Notes: generated by a model from the letters alone, not told the origin. DNA of 64,000 nt from PXAP01 sp046483315 (GCA_046483315.1 JAWODJ010000080.1:1-64000); one strand, 5' to 3'. Counted from the first letter of the stretch, positions 44,969 to 54,829 are shown. Numbers and translations are program-made.

Positions 44969-45391
44969 ATGGCAAACAAAATGTTTAAGACTTCCACAGG
45001 ATCAATGCATCTGGCATTACTTTTTATTCGTGTGGGCTTCGGTGTGTTCTATATGGTCCATGGCTGGCCTAAGATAACCGGGGGCACTGATACATGGACA
45101 TGGCTTGGTGGTAACATGAGCTTAATTGGCCTTGGCTTTGCTCCTGTTTTCTGGGGATTTCTAGCTGCAGTGGCTGAGTTTTTCGGCGGACTCCTTCTTG
45201 TAGTTGGTGTTCTGACCAGGCCGGCGGCAGCCATGATGTTATTTACAATGGTTATTGCAACATTAATGCACCTTGATGCAGGCGACCCCATCAATACCGT
45301 CATGAACCCGCTCAAGGGTCTTGTGGTATTTACAGGACTGCTGTTTAGCGGTGCAGGCAAATACTCTGTTGACAACCTGCTGGCACGCTGA
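44969..45391 (+). CDS. DoxX family membrane protein
   Basis: The 140-residue protein has four membrane helices and the DoxX pattern: LLFIRVGFGVFYMVHGWPKI, then FWGFLAAVAEFFGGLLLVVG, TRPAAAMMLFTMVIA and a final helix. Members are linked to redox or envelope stress in a few species; the function here is unknown. The ATG at 44969 is preferred; an earlier start would add 25 non-family residues. Confidence 0.85.
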   Translation: MANKMFKTSTGSMHLALLFIRVGFGVFYMVHGWPKITGGTDTWTWLGGNMSLIGLGFAPVFWGFLAAVAEFFGGLLLVVGVLTRPAAAMMLFTMVIATLMHLDAGDPINTVMNPLKGLVVFTGLLFSGAGKYSVDNLLAR

Positions 45392-45581
45392 AAGTTTTTA
45401 GTTTAGTCATATGGCAGGCTGCCGGGAGAGGGGTGAGCAGATAATTGTCGTAACCCACATCCTGCTATATGGCATTTGTTTATGCTGCCGGCATCATCAA
45501 AAATCATAACGTTTAAAACCTGCAGGTTTTCGCCAAAGTATGGATTATGAATTGGCTTCTGACTTTAAATCAACATCTTTG

Positions 45582-46589
45582 TTAACCATCAGGGGTCAGA
45601 ATGAAAAGAGCGTGACCAGAACGGTTAAAACCTCCGTCCACATATCCCAGAACTTCCATTTCTTTAATGGTGTAGTCATTCCGGGAGAAGATATCCATCC
45701 ATTGGTTTATTGACCGGAACCCGAAAGGAAATGCCATCTGCGGAATACCCCCGCATAATGCATTTGATATTATATCAATTAATATTGTAATGTCGCGCTG
45801 GTCTTCTTCAGGTAATTTTGCATAATTCGCAAATAATGGCTGTGTTTCTGACAACTTCTCAACCTGCCTGCTGACAAGTGGATTCGTTCTTACCTGGTAA
45901 TCCGGCAGAATAACATCTTCTTCAAGAATCAACCTACCGTTGTTATTGATTGCCGTGCCGATATTTTTCAGAAAAACTGATAGTGCTTCGTCAGTATTGC
46001 CAACATGGTGCAGTACGGCAAGGCATGTAACAGTGTCATAACCATATTTGCTGCGGGTACCGGGCCGGGCAAAATCGAGCATCTGAAAATCAATCTCATC
46101 CCTTATTTCATCAGTTCGCCAGTCCAGTACATCAATCCCCGCACAAATACTGAATGCCGGATGGTTTTTTTTCAGGAATGCAACCAGATCACCTCCTCCA
46201 CAACCAATATCACAATAGGATCTTCCATAGAGGTGGTGTTTTAGCTGCCTGTACCTGTTCTGCAATTTGCGGTTGTGTTTGTAGTTTGAATATGCTTCGT
46301 CGAACTCTGAAAACCAGACTTTATCCTGCACCGGGTTCGTTCTTGACAACCTGATTAAGAGAGGTAAAAGAGCCCCGGGAAAGTCCTGTACAGCTTCAAT
46401 TTGCCTAAAAATGGTATTTATCAGTAAGCTGCATTTTCCGGAAATTTTATCACTGTCGAGGCTTTCTCTGCGTGGATGGTGTTTCAGAATTGAATCAGTA
46501 TAGTTGGAAATCTTCATTTTGCAGACAAAATCCCTGGCCTTGCTGTTTTTAAAGGCTCTCAGAAAAGTCTTTGCTTCAGAAATTTGCAT
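45582..46589 (-). CDS. Class I SAM-dependent methyltransferase
   Basis: The 335-residue protein has a Rossmann methyltransferase domain from about 120: CDIGCGGGDLVAFL, GIDVLDW, FQMLDFARPG and VTCLAVLHHVGNTDEAL. An extra helical N-terminal region of about 100 residues precedes it. The C-terminal part is typical of small-molecule methyltransferases. The substrate is unknown. Confidence 0.75.
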   Translation of the reverse strand: MQISEAKTFLRAFKNSKARDFVCKMKISNYTDSILKHHPRRESLDSDKISGKCSLLINTIFRQIEAVQDFPGALLPLLIRLSRTNPVQDKVWFSEFDEAYSNYKHNRKLQNRYRQLKHHLYGRSYCDIGCGGGDLVAFLKKNHPAFSICAGIDVLDWRTDEIRDEIDFQMLDFARPGTRSKYGYDTVTCLAVLHHVGNTDEALSVFLKNIGTAINNNGRLILEEDVILPDYQVRTNPLVSRQVEKLSETQPLFANYAKLPEEDQRDITILIDIISNALCGGIPQMAFPFGFRSINQWMDIFSRNDYTIKEMEVLGYVDGGFNRSGHALFILTPDG

Positions 46590-46600
46590 CCGGAATTGTA

Positions 46601-46972
46601 TTATTCAGGGTTACTCTCAGAACTTTTGGTTTCTTTTTCGTTATCCTTGCTTGCCCCATGCTGTGTTACCTCGTAACTTCTTTTATAATACCTGCCTAAA
46701 CGTGATTTGATCTGAAAATACCGGTACAGACCAATAATCAGGAGGATGATGCTTAATCCCAAAGCCATGTAGCCTACCCACTGGATACTCCTGAACCCTT
46801 CAAGCTGCAGGAACGCAATTCCACCCAGCAGCATGTACAGCGACGTTCTGGAATAGGCAAGCAAAGTGCGCTCGTTTGCAAGTTTGGTCCGTTCCAGTGC
46901 CAGATAGTCCCTGAGGATTATCTCATCTTTATGATCGAAGATATGTGCAAAAAGTTTCAGTCTGCCAAGCAT
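46601..46972 (-). CDS. DUF202 membrane protein
   Basis: The 123-residue protein has the DUF202 start LALERTKLANERTLLAYSRTSLYML, then three hydrophobic segments and a charged C-terminal tail. Its function is not known. It lies 11 bases before the methyltransferase gene on the same strand and 41 bases after the SLC13 gene, so the three may be one operon. Confidence 0.85.
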   Translation of the reverse strand: MLGRLKLFAHIFDHKDEIILRDYLALERTKLANERTLLAYSRTSLYMLLGGIAFLQLEGFRSIQWVGYMALGLSIILLIIGLYRYFQIKSRLGRYYKRSYEVTQHGASKDNEKETKSSESNPE

Positions 46973-47013
46973 TTGTTAACAATTTTAATTGTAATACAAG
47001 GTGAATTATTTGA

Positions 47014-48783
47014 CTATAATGGCCAGAAAAACATTATCAGGGGCACTCCAACTGCAACAATTATGATTTCCAGAGGAAGTCCCATTCGCCAGTAATCAGT
47101 AAACCTGTATCCCCCCGGCCCCATTACCAGTGTATTTGACTGATGCCCTATAGGGGTAAGAAATGCGCTTGAACCGCCTATGGCCACAGCCATCAGGAGA
47201 GGGTCGGCATTGTAGCCCATCCCGCCGGCAATACTGATTGCAATCGGCGCCATCAGGACTACCGTTGCAGCATTGTTAATTATATCAGAAAGGAACATGG
47301 TTACTATAAGAATAATTGCAAGGATTGCCCATGGTTCAAGACTCTCTCCCATACGCAATACCACTCCGGCTATGTGTGCGGCACCACCGGATGCTTCCAG
47401 TGCCTCACCCACTGGTAACATTGCTCCGAGTAGAATTATTACCGGCCAGTCAACACTTTTGTACATTTCCTTAACGGGGAGGATACCTGCAATTACTATT
47501 CCGGCGGCAGCCATGGGGAAAGCTACGTGCACGGGAAGCAGTCCCCCGATAATCAGTACGATTGAGGCTGCAAATATCGACAGGCTTACAGCAATTTTCT
47601 GTTTGTACCCGATTCGCAGTCCCCGGGGAGCCAATGGCAGGCAGCCCATTGATGCGATCGCTTCATTAAGCATATTATCCCTGCCCTGCAGCATCAGTAC
47701 GTCACCAGTTTTGAACACCACATGGTCGAGTCTTTTATGTATCCTTTTCTCCCTTCGTGACACTGCTACAAGGTTTACACTGTATTTGCTCCGCATCCTG
47801 ATTCTCGAAGCCGTTTGTTCCAGAAGCGGTGAATCTGCCATTACAATGGCCTCGGTTATGTAGATGTTTTCCGAGCCTTTGGCATCTTTCCTGAATTTTT
47901 TACTCCCTACCAGCTCAAGTCCCGTATCATTAAGAAACGAATTAAGTGCTTCGGTATCGCCTTCAATGATAACGATATCATTTTTCAACAGCTCCTCTTC
48001 ATCTTCGGGGGCGTGAATTCTCTTCTTTTTCCGTACAAGTCCCAGCACCTGCACATCTGCATCGGCTATTTTTCTTAGTTCACCCACACTTATGCCGGCT
48101 GCCTTTGAGTCTTTCCCAACTTTAACCTCGGTAATGTAATCATCAATCCGGAATGCTTCTTTTTCCGATTTTTGGGCCTCACGCTTCGGAAGCAGTCTCC
48201 AGCCTGCAAATGCAATAAATATTATCCCCGCAATCGTAAGGCCCAGCCCCACCGGGGCAAAGGCAAACATGCCGAAAGCTTCTCCCGTTTCATCGGCACG
48301 AAGTGTTGATATAATGATATTCGGGGGAGTACCGATCAGGGTTGTCATTCCGCCCAGGAGGGAAGCAAAGGCAATTGGCATAAGCAGGAAAGAGGGAGGA
48401 TTGCCGCTTTTTGCCGCGATATGCAGTACAACCGGCATCAGGATGGCCAGGGCGCCGACATTGTTCATAAAGGCAGAAGCTGCCGCAACCAGAAATGAAA
48501 GAGCCAGTATCTGCAGAGTCATGTTGTTACCTATCCCGGTAATCCATTTGCCCAGAACGTCAATAAGTCCGCTATACTCCAGTCCCTTTCCTATGATCAG
48601 TACTGCCGCAACGGTTATTACTGCAGGGTGTCCGAAGCCTGAAAAGGCTTTTTCAGCAGCGACTATTCCGGGTACGACAAGGGCAAACAATGCAAGCAGG
48701 GCTACCAGGTCGTGCCTTATTTTGCCCCATGCGAACAGTACCAGCACTAGTCCCAGAACAATGAATACATAAGTATGGTCCAT
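47014..48783 (-). CDS. SLC13/DASS family anion transporter with two TrkA-C domains
   Basis: The 589-residue inner-membrane protein has two transporter halves with the paired motifs MNNVGALAILMPV / TPPNI and NNAATVVLMAPIA / TPIGHQSNTLVMGPGGY. Between them, at about 210-380, are two TrkA-C ligand-binding domains (VQVLGLVRKKKRI...NDIVIIEG and VNLVAVSRREKRI...GDVLMLQG). This architecture is usual for sodium-coupled sulfate or dicarboxylate carriers; the anion is not clear. Confidence 0.88.
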   Translation of the reverse strand: MDHTYVFIVLGLVLVLFAWGKIRHDLVALLALFALVVPGIVAAEKAFSGFGHPAVITVAAVLIIGKGLEYSGLIDVLGKWITGIGNNMTLQILALSFLVAAASAFMNNVGALAILMPVVLHIAAKSGNPPSFLLMPIAFASLLGGMTTLIGTPPNIIISTLRADETGEAFGMFAFAPVGLGLTIAGIIFIAFAGWRLLPKREAQKSEKEAFRIDDYITEVKVGKDSKAAGISVGELRKIADADVQVLGLVRKKKRIHAPEDEEELLKNDIVIIEGDTEALNSFLNDTGLELVGSKKFRKDAKGSENIYITEAIVMADSPLLEQTASRIRMRSKYSVNLVAVSRREKRIHKRLDHVVFKTGDVLMLQGRDNMLNEAIASMGCLPLAPRGLRIGYKQKIAVSLSIFAASIVLIIGGLLPVHVAFPMAAAGIVIAGILPVKEMYKSVDWPVIILLGAMLPVGEALEASGGAAHIAGVVLRMGESLEPWAILAIILIVTMFLSDIINNAATVVLMAPIAISIAGGMGYNADPLLMAVAIGGSSAFLTPIGHQSNTLVMGPGGYRFTDYWRMGLPLEIIIVAVGVPLIMFFWPL

Positions 48784-49033
48784 ACAGGTCAGAGCAATGA
48801 GTCCGGCAGCTGCCGGTGCAAAAACAGAATATTTAAAGATAAGTAATTTTTATTGTATGCATTTACAGGCTTTAATATTTCGTGGCAGATTTTATAAATG
48901 CCGAATATCCTCGTTTGTGAGTGCAAAAAATATAGTTTTCCTGCATGGTGCAATATTACAGCCGGAATGGTATTGCTTTAACGGTAATTTTTTTCCATCT
49001 TGCAATTATAATTGTTGATAAGGGAAATTCAAT

Positions 49034-49996
49034 ATGAGAAACATATTATCAGAACCGATTATTTCCGGTTGCAAGAGAACCCGCCGCAAAACCGGAATTT
49101 CAATGGCTGTTATGATGCTTTTTCTACCTGTGGTTTCAATAAACGCCCAGATAATGGATAAAACGAATATTATTGCCTCCGGGACAAAGCTTGAACAGTT
49201 GGGTGACGGCTTTTCATTTACCGAGGGACCGGCACCTGATGCCGAAGGCAATGTCTATTTTACCGACCAGCCAAATAATACAATTGTCAAATGGAACTGG
49301 TCCACCGGTGAATTATCTGTGTTTATGGAAGATGCAGGCCGCTCCAACGGGATGTATTTTGAACTGGAAGGAAACCTTATCACCTGTGCCGATATGGATA
49401 ATGAGCTCTGGTCGATCGACATGAAAACAGGTGAGGTTGACGTATTGGTTGACAATTGGGATGGGAAACTGCTTAACGGTCCCAATGACGTGTGGATCCG
49501 CCCCGACGGTGGGATGTACTTTACCGATCCGCTTTATAAGAGGGGTTACTGGGAGAGGGACCCTGAGATGCAGCAGGACGGTGAGCATGTATATTTTTTA
49601 AGTGCCGACGGCAGCCGCTATTTCAGGGTTGACGAAGACCTCGGAAAGCCTAACGGCATAATAGGCACACCAGATGGCAAGACGTTATACGTGGCTGATA
49701 TTGGTGATAACAAGACCTATGCCTACGATATCAACGATGATGGCACCCTTTCCAACCGCCGGCTTTTCTGTGAGATGGGCTCCGACGGCATGACCATAGA
49801 CGACAAGGGCAATGTTTACCTTACGGGACGCGGGGTTACTGTATTTGATAAAAACGGTGAAAGGATAGCGCATATTCCGGTCGACAAGGAGTGGACCGCC
49901 AACATATGCTTTGCCGGTCCCGACAGGGACATGCTTTTTATTACCGCCATGGACGCTGTATTTGGTATTAAGATGAATGTCCGGGGGGTCAAATAG
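49034..49996 (+). CDS. SMP-30/gluconolactonase family protein, exported
   Basis: The 320-residue protein has an N-terminal signal (VMMLFLPVVSINAQ) and a six-bladed propeller: SFTEGPAPDAEGNVYFTDQ with the metal-ligand Glu, NGPNDVWIRPDGGMYFTDP with the Asn/Asp ligands, and GSDGMTIDDKGNVYLTGR. The family hydrolyses sugar lactones such as gluconolactone. It may act in the periplasm in sugar oxidation. Confidence 0.88.
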   Translation: MRNILSEPIISGCKRTRRKTGISMAVMMLFLPVVSINAQIMDKTNIIASGTKLEQLGDGFSFTEGPAPDAEGNVYFTDQPNNTIVKWNWSTGELSVFMEDAGRSNGMYFELEGNLITCADMDNELWSIDMKTGEVDVLVDNWDGKLLNGPNDVWIRPDGGMYFTDPLYKRGYWERDPEMQQDGEHVYFLSADGSRYFRVDEDLGKPNGIIGTPDGKTLYVADIGDNKTYAYDINDDGTLSNRRLFCEMGSDGMTIDDKGNVYLTGRGVTVFDKNGERIAHIPVDKEWTANICFAGPDRDMLFITAMDAVFGIKMNVRGVK

Positions 49997-50010
49997 TTGC
50001 ATTATCGACA

Positions 50011-50026
50011 CCCGGCAAAAGCCGGG
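50011..50026. terminator. Short GC-rich hairpin after the SMP-30 gene
   Basis: CCCGGC-AAAA-GCCGGG is a 6-bp stem with a 4-base loop between convergent genes. It lacks a T run, so termination is only suggested. Confidence 0.45.
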
Positions 50027-50057
50027 CAACCATGTTCGTGACAGGGAGCAGTGCAGT

Positions 50058-50846
50058 CTATTCCGCCCTGATGAAAAAGAGTTCGGTTTCACCACCGGTC
50101 ATTTGCATGCCTTTGTCGTCAATTGCGAATTCAAGGGTTTGCGATGATATCGTTTTAAGAAAGCGGTCCTCTATCTCCTGTGTGTCGAGGCACGCCATTT
50201 TTGTTGACAGGATGTTTCCTGTTACCAGCAAATTGTTGACCAGTTCCGCTCTTCCGTTATACCTGTTGCAACCACCGTAACCGGAAATGGTTCTGCCAGC
50301 CAGGTCGACCTCCATGGTAGGCCTTCTTTTTGATTCGGGTATGTCTATTGCTACACCATCAATCTTCTCAAGCACCCAGATATCGTTCAGCCGGTATGTA
50401 CCCAGATATTGCCCGCAACCCCTGAATACAGTAAAATCATCGTCCCGGGTCCTTTTTAATGAAACCTCAACCCTGTAGGGGAAACGGTTTCCCTTCATGG
50501 TGTCGGTGCACTCTTCGCGGGAGATCTCTACAACCGTTTGTGCATTGTATGTCCTCGCATAGTATTTCACCAGTGAAAGTCCGTCAACCCTTTCCGGATC
50601 GGTTGCCGGGAAGATGAATTCCGGGAATTCTTCGGTCAGGCTTGTGAAGTTGAGCACATTACCAAACTCTATCTCAAGGGCCCAAAAGGGCTCATTGCCT
50701 GTTGCCCTGAACCCGGTGAGCGTTACCGGTTCAACCTCCTGTGCCGTTTGCGGTTCACTCACCTTTTCATCAGCAGTTCTCCTGATTCCCGAACAACCTG
50801 CGGAAATAATTACCAGCAGTGCTATTATAAACTTTTTGATTACCAT
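50058..50846 (-). CDS. META domain lipoprotein
   Basis: The 262-residue lipoprotein has a lipobox SAGC (Cys18). The first half resembles a DUF3999/heat-shock-type region (GNEPFWALEIEFGN) seen with META proteins. The second half is a META/HslJ domain with DIWVLEKIDGVAI, RRPTMEVDLAGRTISGYGGCNRYNG, and MACLDTQEIEDRFLKTI. HslJ-like proteins are envelope proteins linked to stress and antibiotic resistance in E. coli; the function here is unknown. Confidence 0.82.
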   Translation of the reverse strand: MVIKKFIIALLVIISAGCSGIRRTADEKVSEPQTAQEVEPVTLTGFRATGNEPFWALEIEFGNVLNFTSLTEEFPEFIFPATDPERVDGLSLVKYYARTYNAQTVVEISREECTDTMKGNRFPYRVEVSLKRTRDDDFTVFRGCGQYLGTYRLNDIWVLEKIDGVAIDIPESKRRPTMEVDLAGRTISGYGGCNRYNGRAELVNNLLVTGNILSTKMACLDTQEIEDRFLKTISSQTLEFAIDDKGMQMTGGETELFFIRAE

Positions 50847-50898
50847 TGTTAATGATTATACCCGGCCCATATATGCAAAGGGTCCGTTGATAGCAAAG

Positions 50899-53763
50899 TT
50901 AATCTTTTCTGTCCTGAACCCACAACTCTTTTGTTTTTACAACCGGGATGCCTGTTTCGGTAATTCCCTCCACAATGATGCGGTATACCGATGCCTTGTC
51001 TGATGTAAAGAAAGAGACCTTTGCCCTATCGTCTTCACCGGGTTTGACTTCAGGCTCCCAGAAAAGGGTGGTACGGTAGTCCGGTTGGCCATGGTGCGGC
51101 CCCGGCCTGTCGTACATTGGCGAGTAAAACTCCCTGGCCAGGTAATAGCCCGGGAACTCAAAGCTTAAAAGTCCGGGGGGACTTGTATCTGCATCACGGT
51201 AATCTTCAAAGGTTTTTGTATAAACAGCTATGACCAGATCAGTGCCCATACCATAAATTGTGGTTTGAGGCGGCCTTATAATATCAATAAAGGATATTGT
51301 CTCAAGAGGCAGGTTTTCTATGGAACCGCCGCGCATCCCATTCAATAATATCAATGTTCTCATTGGAGCGTACAATGAAGTGGGTCCGCTGGCGAATCTG
51401 ATGCCGTCATCAATAATCAATCCCGGCCTCATTGCCCTTATGAATTCCAATGTATTATGATAGGTGTAGGTAAAAGGGTATTCATCCGGAATTATCCTGT
51501 CCATCATTCTGAATGGGGTACCGTGGATGGTCCTGTCAAAGGTGGTACGCACCACAGGCCTGCGCCTTCGTATCTCTACCTCCTCTATCTCAAGGTGCCA
51601 TATATCTTCAAGGTGTGAAAGGAGAGGATCCTTCATCGAATCCTCAATATAGGCCCTCAGTACCTCCTCCGCCGCGGTAGCCGCTGCTATGTCAACTTCA
51701 TGCTGAACAATTTCCGGCTCTTCTAAATGAAGGGCAACCAGGTTTGCGCTCCCGGGAGTGAAAGTGTCATCCACGCCCCGCCTCTCTCTGCGCTGTGCCC
51801 TGCGCTCGCTGTAAAAGCTTCCCTGCAGCACAAGAACGGTGGTGTCATAGAGTTCAATTCCGTCAAACAGGAACCTGCCGTCTTCACCTGTCACCTGGCT
51901 CGAGGCAAAGAACTCATCGCCCAGTGCAGAGAGCATCACCTTTGCCCTTACCGGAGTGTCATGCTGGTTTATCAGGGAGACCCTTCCGTCAATAATATGG
52001 CCGGTCCCTGCCGGATAACATAAATAGGGATATCGCCCGGCAATAAGGTCATCCCACCTGAAGCGCCGCCATCCGTTGGTTGTCATCAGCAGGTCAAGAA
52101 GCTGGTGCCTGCCGGCGTTGCCCGGATCAAAGAAGTAGCCCGGGTTTTCGATAGGTCCGGGAATATCTGAGTTGAGCAGAAGCCATGTCTCTATGTTGTG
52201 CCGGTGATGATGGGAGGGCACCACGTAGCTGTCGGTTACCGACACCGAGAATTCCCCCTTCAGTGGATTGCCATTATTATCGGTCAGCTCAAACTCCATC
52301 TCAACCTTTTCCCTGTGATCATATACCTCTGCTGACTTAACCACTTCAAGCCGGGCCTGCGGCTCCTTTTCGTTTACAAAGATAAGCCTCTCTGCAACGG
52401 GCATTCCCTCTGAAGAGAAAAGGGTAAGGTGTACTATACCTGCCGGGAATCCTGTCTTGTCGATGTTGATAATGGCCATGTTGCTTTCCGGCAGCTTTTC
52501 AAGGCAGAAGATCTCTCCCCTGATATGTCCGATCAAAAAGGCGTTGGTGAGGCCGCGGTCCAGGTTGGTCTCTATTCTTACCAGCGCCTCGTCAGGCATG
52601 CTGTTGTTAACCTGCAGGGTGTAGCCTGTCTTTTTTACCCCGGGAAGTTCAAAGCGGAGAGTTGTGTCGGCTGTTTCAACATCGGCATGGTATAGTTTGC
52701 CGTCAAGCGGGGTGAATTCAAACCTGCCGAGCCCGAAGCGGCCGGTTGCAAAACCGGCAACATGATTGCCAAGGTCATCATATACCTTGCCCTGCAATTC
52801 GATGCCTGTTCCACAGGCTATGGTTGATTTAACCGCCACAACAGAGCTGAGCCCGGCTACAAGGTCGCCTCCCTCGGGGAAGAACCTGACATCAGGATCG
52901 TTTGAGAGGATCAAGAACTGTTCAGCAGGGGCTTCCGGCCTTCCTTCATCAGTGGGTATCGGAGCCATAGCGGCAGTATCCGGAGAGACTTCCGGACCTT
53001 CCTCGGCGGTTGGTATTTGAGCCATGGCAGCAGTATCCGAAAGGGATTTGGTTACCGGGGTATCCGGGTGCTCAGGCACGTCATCCGGTATGCCGTCAGT
53101 TAACGGAGCTGATTGTGGTTTCCTGCCGGGTGCAGCAGCCTGCCTGCTGCCGGTTAACCCAAATCTGCCCGGGTATGCATCAATAACCCGAAGCTCCATG
53201 CTGAAGAGTGGAGAGCTGCTGTAGTTGCGCATGTAGTTGGTATGGCCGCGTAAAACCCAGGTGCCCGGTTCAAATTCCGGATCGAGTTGGAAATCCCCAT
53301 GTCCCGTACCTTCGGTTATCCCGATGTACCGCCTGCCGGCCAACACGCCCGCGGTATCGGCAAACTCCACATAGACGATCCGGCTCCAGGGAGATGCCTG
53401 GTGAGAGGAGGCATCGGTAAGGTAGAGCTTGAACCAGATGGTCTCGCCGGGAAGGTAGTGGGATTTGTCGGTATGGATATAGAGCTTCTCTTGCGGGTAA
53501 AACTCACCCAGGTGAACCAGCCGGCGGCTTATCTCCAGGGAGAGGTCTGCCTGCCTGTCAATAGAATCAAACACAAGCTGGTATTCAATTTCATCTTCAA
53601 CATGTTGATCAATGGAGGGCGTACTTGCCCTGCAAGAAAAAAGGAAAACCAGCAACAAAACAGCAGCAGGTATGGTCAGGGCTGAGGTGGTTATCCTTAC
53701 AGACAAGCTGAGAGCTGTGATATTCAGCTTCATTACTTTTGTGTTAATATCCGCTGATGCCAT
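50899..53763 (-). CDS. Large MG2-like envelope lipoprotein
   Basis: The 954-residue protein has a hydrophobic segment ending FSC (lipobox-like, Cys44), then macroglobulin-like domains: EKLYIHTDKSHYLPGETIWFKLYL is the MG2 start at about residue 90. A Pro/Ala/Glu-rich linker holds two 19-residue repeats at about 240-277. Further Ig-like domains, a TonB-plug-like segment (FDRTIHGTPFRMMDR...TLILLNGMRGGS) and a C-terminal barrel-free end follow. Proteins of this layout are common in Bacteroidota, often near TonB receptors, with unknown function. A partial deleted copy lies at 54830-55182. Confidence 0.8.
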   Translation of the reverse strand: MASADINTKVMKLNITALSLSVRITTSALTIPAAVLLLVFLFSCRASTPSIDQHVEDEIEYQLVFDSIDRQADLSLEISRRLVHLGEFYPQEKLYIHTDKSHYLPGETIWFKLYLTDASSHQASPWSRIVYVEFADTAGVLAGRRYIGITEGTGHGDFQLDPEFEPGTWVLRGHTNYMRNYSSSPLFSMELRVIDAYPGRFGLTGSRQAAAPGRKPQSAPLTDGIPDDVPEHPDTPVTKSLSDTAAMAQIPTAEEGPEVSPDTAAMAPIPTDEGRPEAPAEQFLILSNDPDVRFFPEGGDLVAGLSSVVAVKSTIACGTGIELQGKVYDDLGNHVAGFATGRFGLGRFEFTPLDGKLYHADVETADTTLRFELPGVKKTGYTLQVNNSMPDEALVRIETNLDRGLTNAFLIGHIRGEIFCLEKLPESNMAIINIDKTGFPAGIVHLTLFSSEGMPVAERLIFVNEKEPQARLEVVKSAEVYDHREKVEMEFELTDNNGNPLKGEFSVSVTDSYVVPSHHHRHNIETWLLLNSDIPGPIENPGYFFDPGNAGRHQLLDLLMTTNGWRRFRWDDLIAGRYPYLCYPAGTGHIIDGRVSLINQHDTPVRAKVMLSALGDEFFASSQVTGEDGRFLFDGIELYDTTVLVLQGSFYSERRAQRRERRGVDDTFTPGSANLVALHLEEPEIVQHEVDIAAATAAEEVLRAYIEDSMKDPLLSHLEDIWHLEIEEVEIRRRRPVVRTTFDRTIHGTPFRMMDRIIPDEYPFTYTYHNTLEFIRAMRPGLIIDDGIRFASGPTSLYAPMRTLILLNGMRGGSIENLPLETISFIDIIRPPQTTIYGMGTDLVIAVYTKTFEDYRDADTSPPGLLSFEFPGYYLAREFYSPMYDRPGPHHGQPDYRTTLFWEPEVKPGEDDRAKVSFFTSDKASVYRIIVEGITETGIPVVKTKELWVQDRKD
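52934..53047 (-). repeat. 57-base tandem repeat inside the MG2 gene
   Basis: Two units of 57 bases (52934-52990 and 52991-53047) encode the near-identical DTAAMA-IPT-E-G-PE linker. The unit length is a multiple of three, so the frame is kept. Confidence 0.8.
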
Positions 53764-53894
53764 GCAGGATTAGCAGGCAATTTGATCCTGTTACCGGCGA
53801 CTTACATGAACTAAGTTGTAAGTTATAAAAAACCTGACAATAATTTCGCCAAAACCGGAAAATTGCAGGAAATTCATAAAGAACAAATATTACT

Positions 53895-54332
53895 TTATCT
53901 TACCTCGGCCATTCTTTTCTTTGTATTCATCAAGCTTGCATTTTTAAAATGCCTGTTGATCTCGTTTTTTAATTTGTACGGACGATTAAATGTTTCCTGC
54001 GAAACCTTAAAAAAATCTGATAGCTTTCTAACTGTAACTTTTGAAAGTCCTTTATGATAATTTAGAATTTTAGAAACTGTTCCTTTTGACAAATCAAGAA
54101 TATCGGCCAAATCCTTAGCCTTTAAATTGTTATCACGCATCAGTGATTTTAGTAATTCAACAGGGTCAGAGTCTTTAAAAGTCCCTTGCTCATTGTCCCA
54201 TTTCTCAATTAATAGAGTAAGCAAGTCAATTTCGTCTTGGTTTTTTTCATTAGAAATTAAATTCTCTAAGATATTGCAATACTTATCATATTGATTTTTA
54301 TCCTTAATTATGGTGTATTTTAGAGTTTCCAT
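53895..54332 (-). CDS. higA: HigA-type antitoxin (XRE helix-turn-helix)
   Basis: The 145-residue protein has the HigA-like N-terminus (METLKYTIIKDKNQYDKYC), an acidic helical region, and a C-terminal XRE helix-turn-helix: NLKAKDLADILDLSKGTVSKILN. It should bind the HigB toxin and repress the shared promoter. The ATG at 54332 is chosen over a TTG at 54359. The gene is clearly more AT-rich than its neighbours, which suggests transfer. Confidence 0.88.
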   Translation of the reverse strand: METLKYTIIKDKNQYDKYCNILENLISNEKNQDEIDLLTLLIEKWDNEQGTFKDSDPVELLKSLMRDNNLKAKDLADILDLSKGTVSKILNYHKGLSKVTVRKLSDFFKVSQETFNRPYKLKNEINRHFKNASLMNTKKRMAEVR

Positions 54333-54355
54333 ATCATTAATTTTAATTTTTTTTT

Positions 54356-54688
54356 TCAATATTCGTTTATTTTATATTGCTTTCCATCATTACATAGTTT
54401 TGTATACTCTGCATGTGTACCAATCCATTTTACAAATAAATGGACTTTCGTTTCTCCGAAATAATATTTGCATATCATTCTATAATTATTTCCACCAATA
54501 TTAAATACAACTCGATTAGAACCTTTTCCGAGAATATCCGCACTATTAAAAGTCGATATAATCTCATTTGGTTCTTTCCATTCAACTCGTTTAATAATCG
54601 TTACCCATATCTCAAAAGATGCTTTGCTCCTGGAATTTTTCAGGACATATTCCTCAATTGACTGTTTTTTTATTAGATGTACTCTCAT
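54356..54688 (-). CDS. higB: HigB-type mRNA interferase toxin
   Basis: The 110-residue protein matches the HigB_toxin family: an N-terminal helix with SIEEYVLKNSRSKASFEIW, then NRVVFNIGGNNYRMICKYYF and the C-terminal KWIGTHAEYTKL. Such toxins cut mRNA on the ribosome. The toxin gene comes first, 23 bases before higA, the usual hig order. Confidence 0.88.
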   Translation of the reverse strand: MRVHLIKKQSIEEYVLKNSRSKASFEIWVTIIKRVEWKEPNEIISTFNSADILGKGSNRVVFNIGGNNYRMICKYYFGETKVHLFVKWIGTHAEYTKLCNDGKQYKINEY

Positions 54689-54700
54689 TTACCTGTTTGC

Positions 54701-54708
54701 AAATATAC
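54701..54708 (-). promoter_or_regulatory. Promoter -7 box for higBA
   Basis: On the minus strand it reads TATATTTG, 13 bases before the higB start, giving an almost leaderless transcript. Confidence 0.5.
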
Positions 54709-54829
54709 AAAATAGTTTCACAAAAGGAAACCTCAGTCTCTTGCTTTTTTTAGTTTGTGGTGTAATATTGAGTGTTAATACTTCAAACTGTCTTTGGGCT
54801 CTGTAAAGCCAGAATGACCGCCTTGATAA

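Noticed and set aside
45408..45471. Inverted repeat CATATGGCAGG/CCTGCTATATG between doxX and the methyltransferase gene
   Set aside because: One mismatch, a 42-base spacer and no T run; could be chance in a convergent gap.
47273..47863. A 196-codon frame antisense to the SLC13 transporter gene
   Set aside because: The sense strand has full transporter and TrkA-C motifs; the antisense frame is Ile/Ser/Thr-rich shadow.
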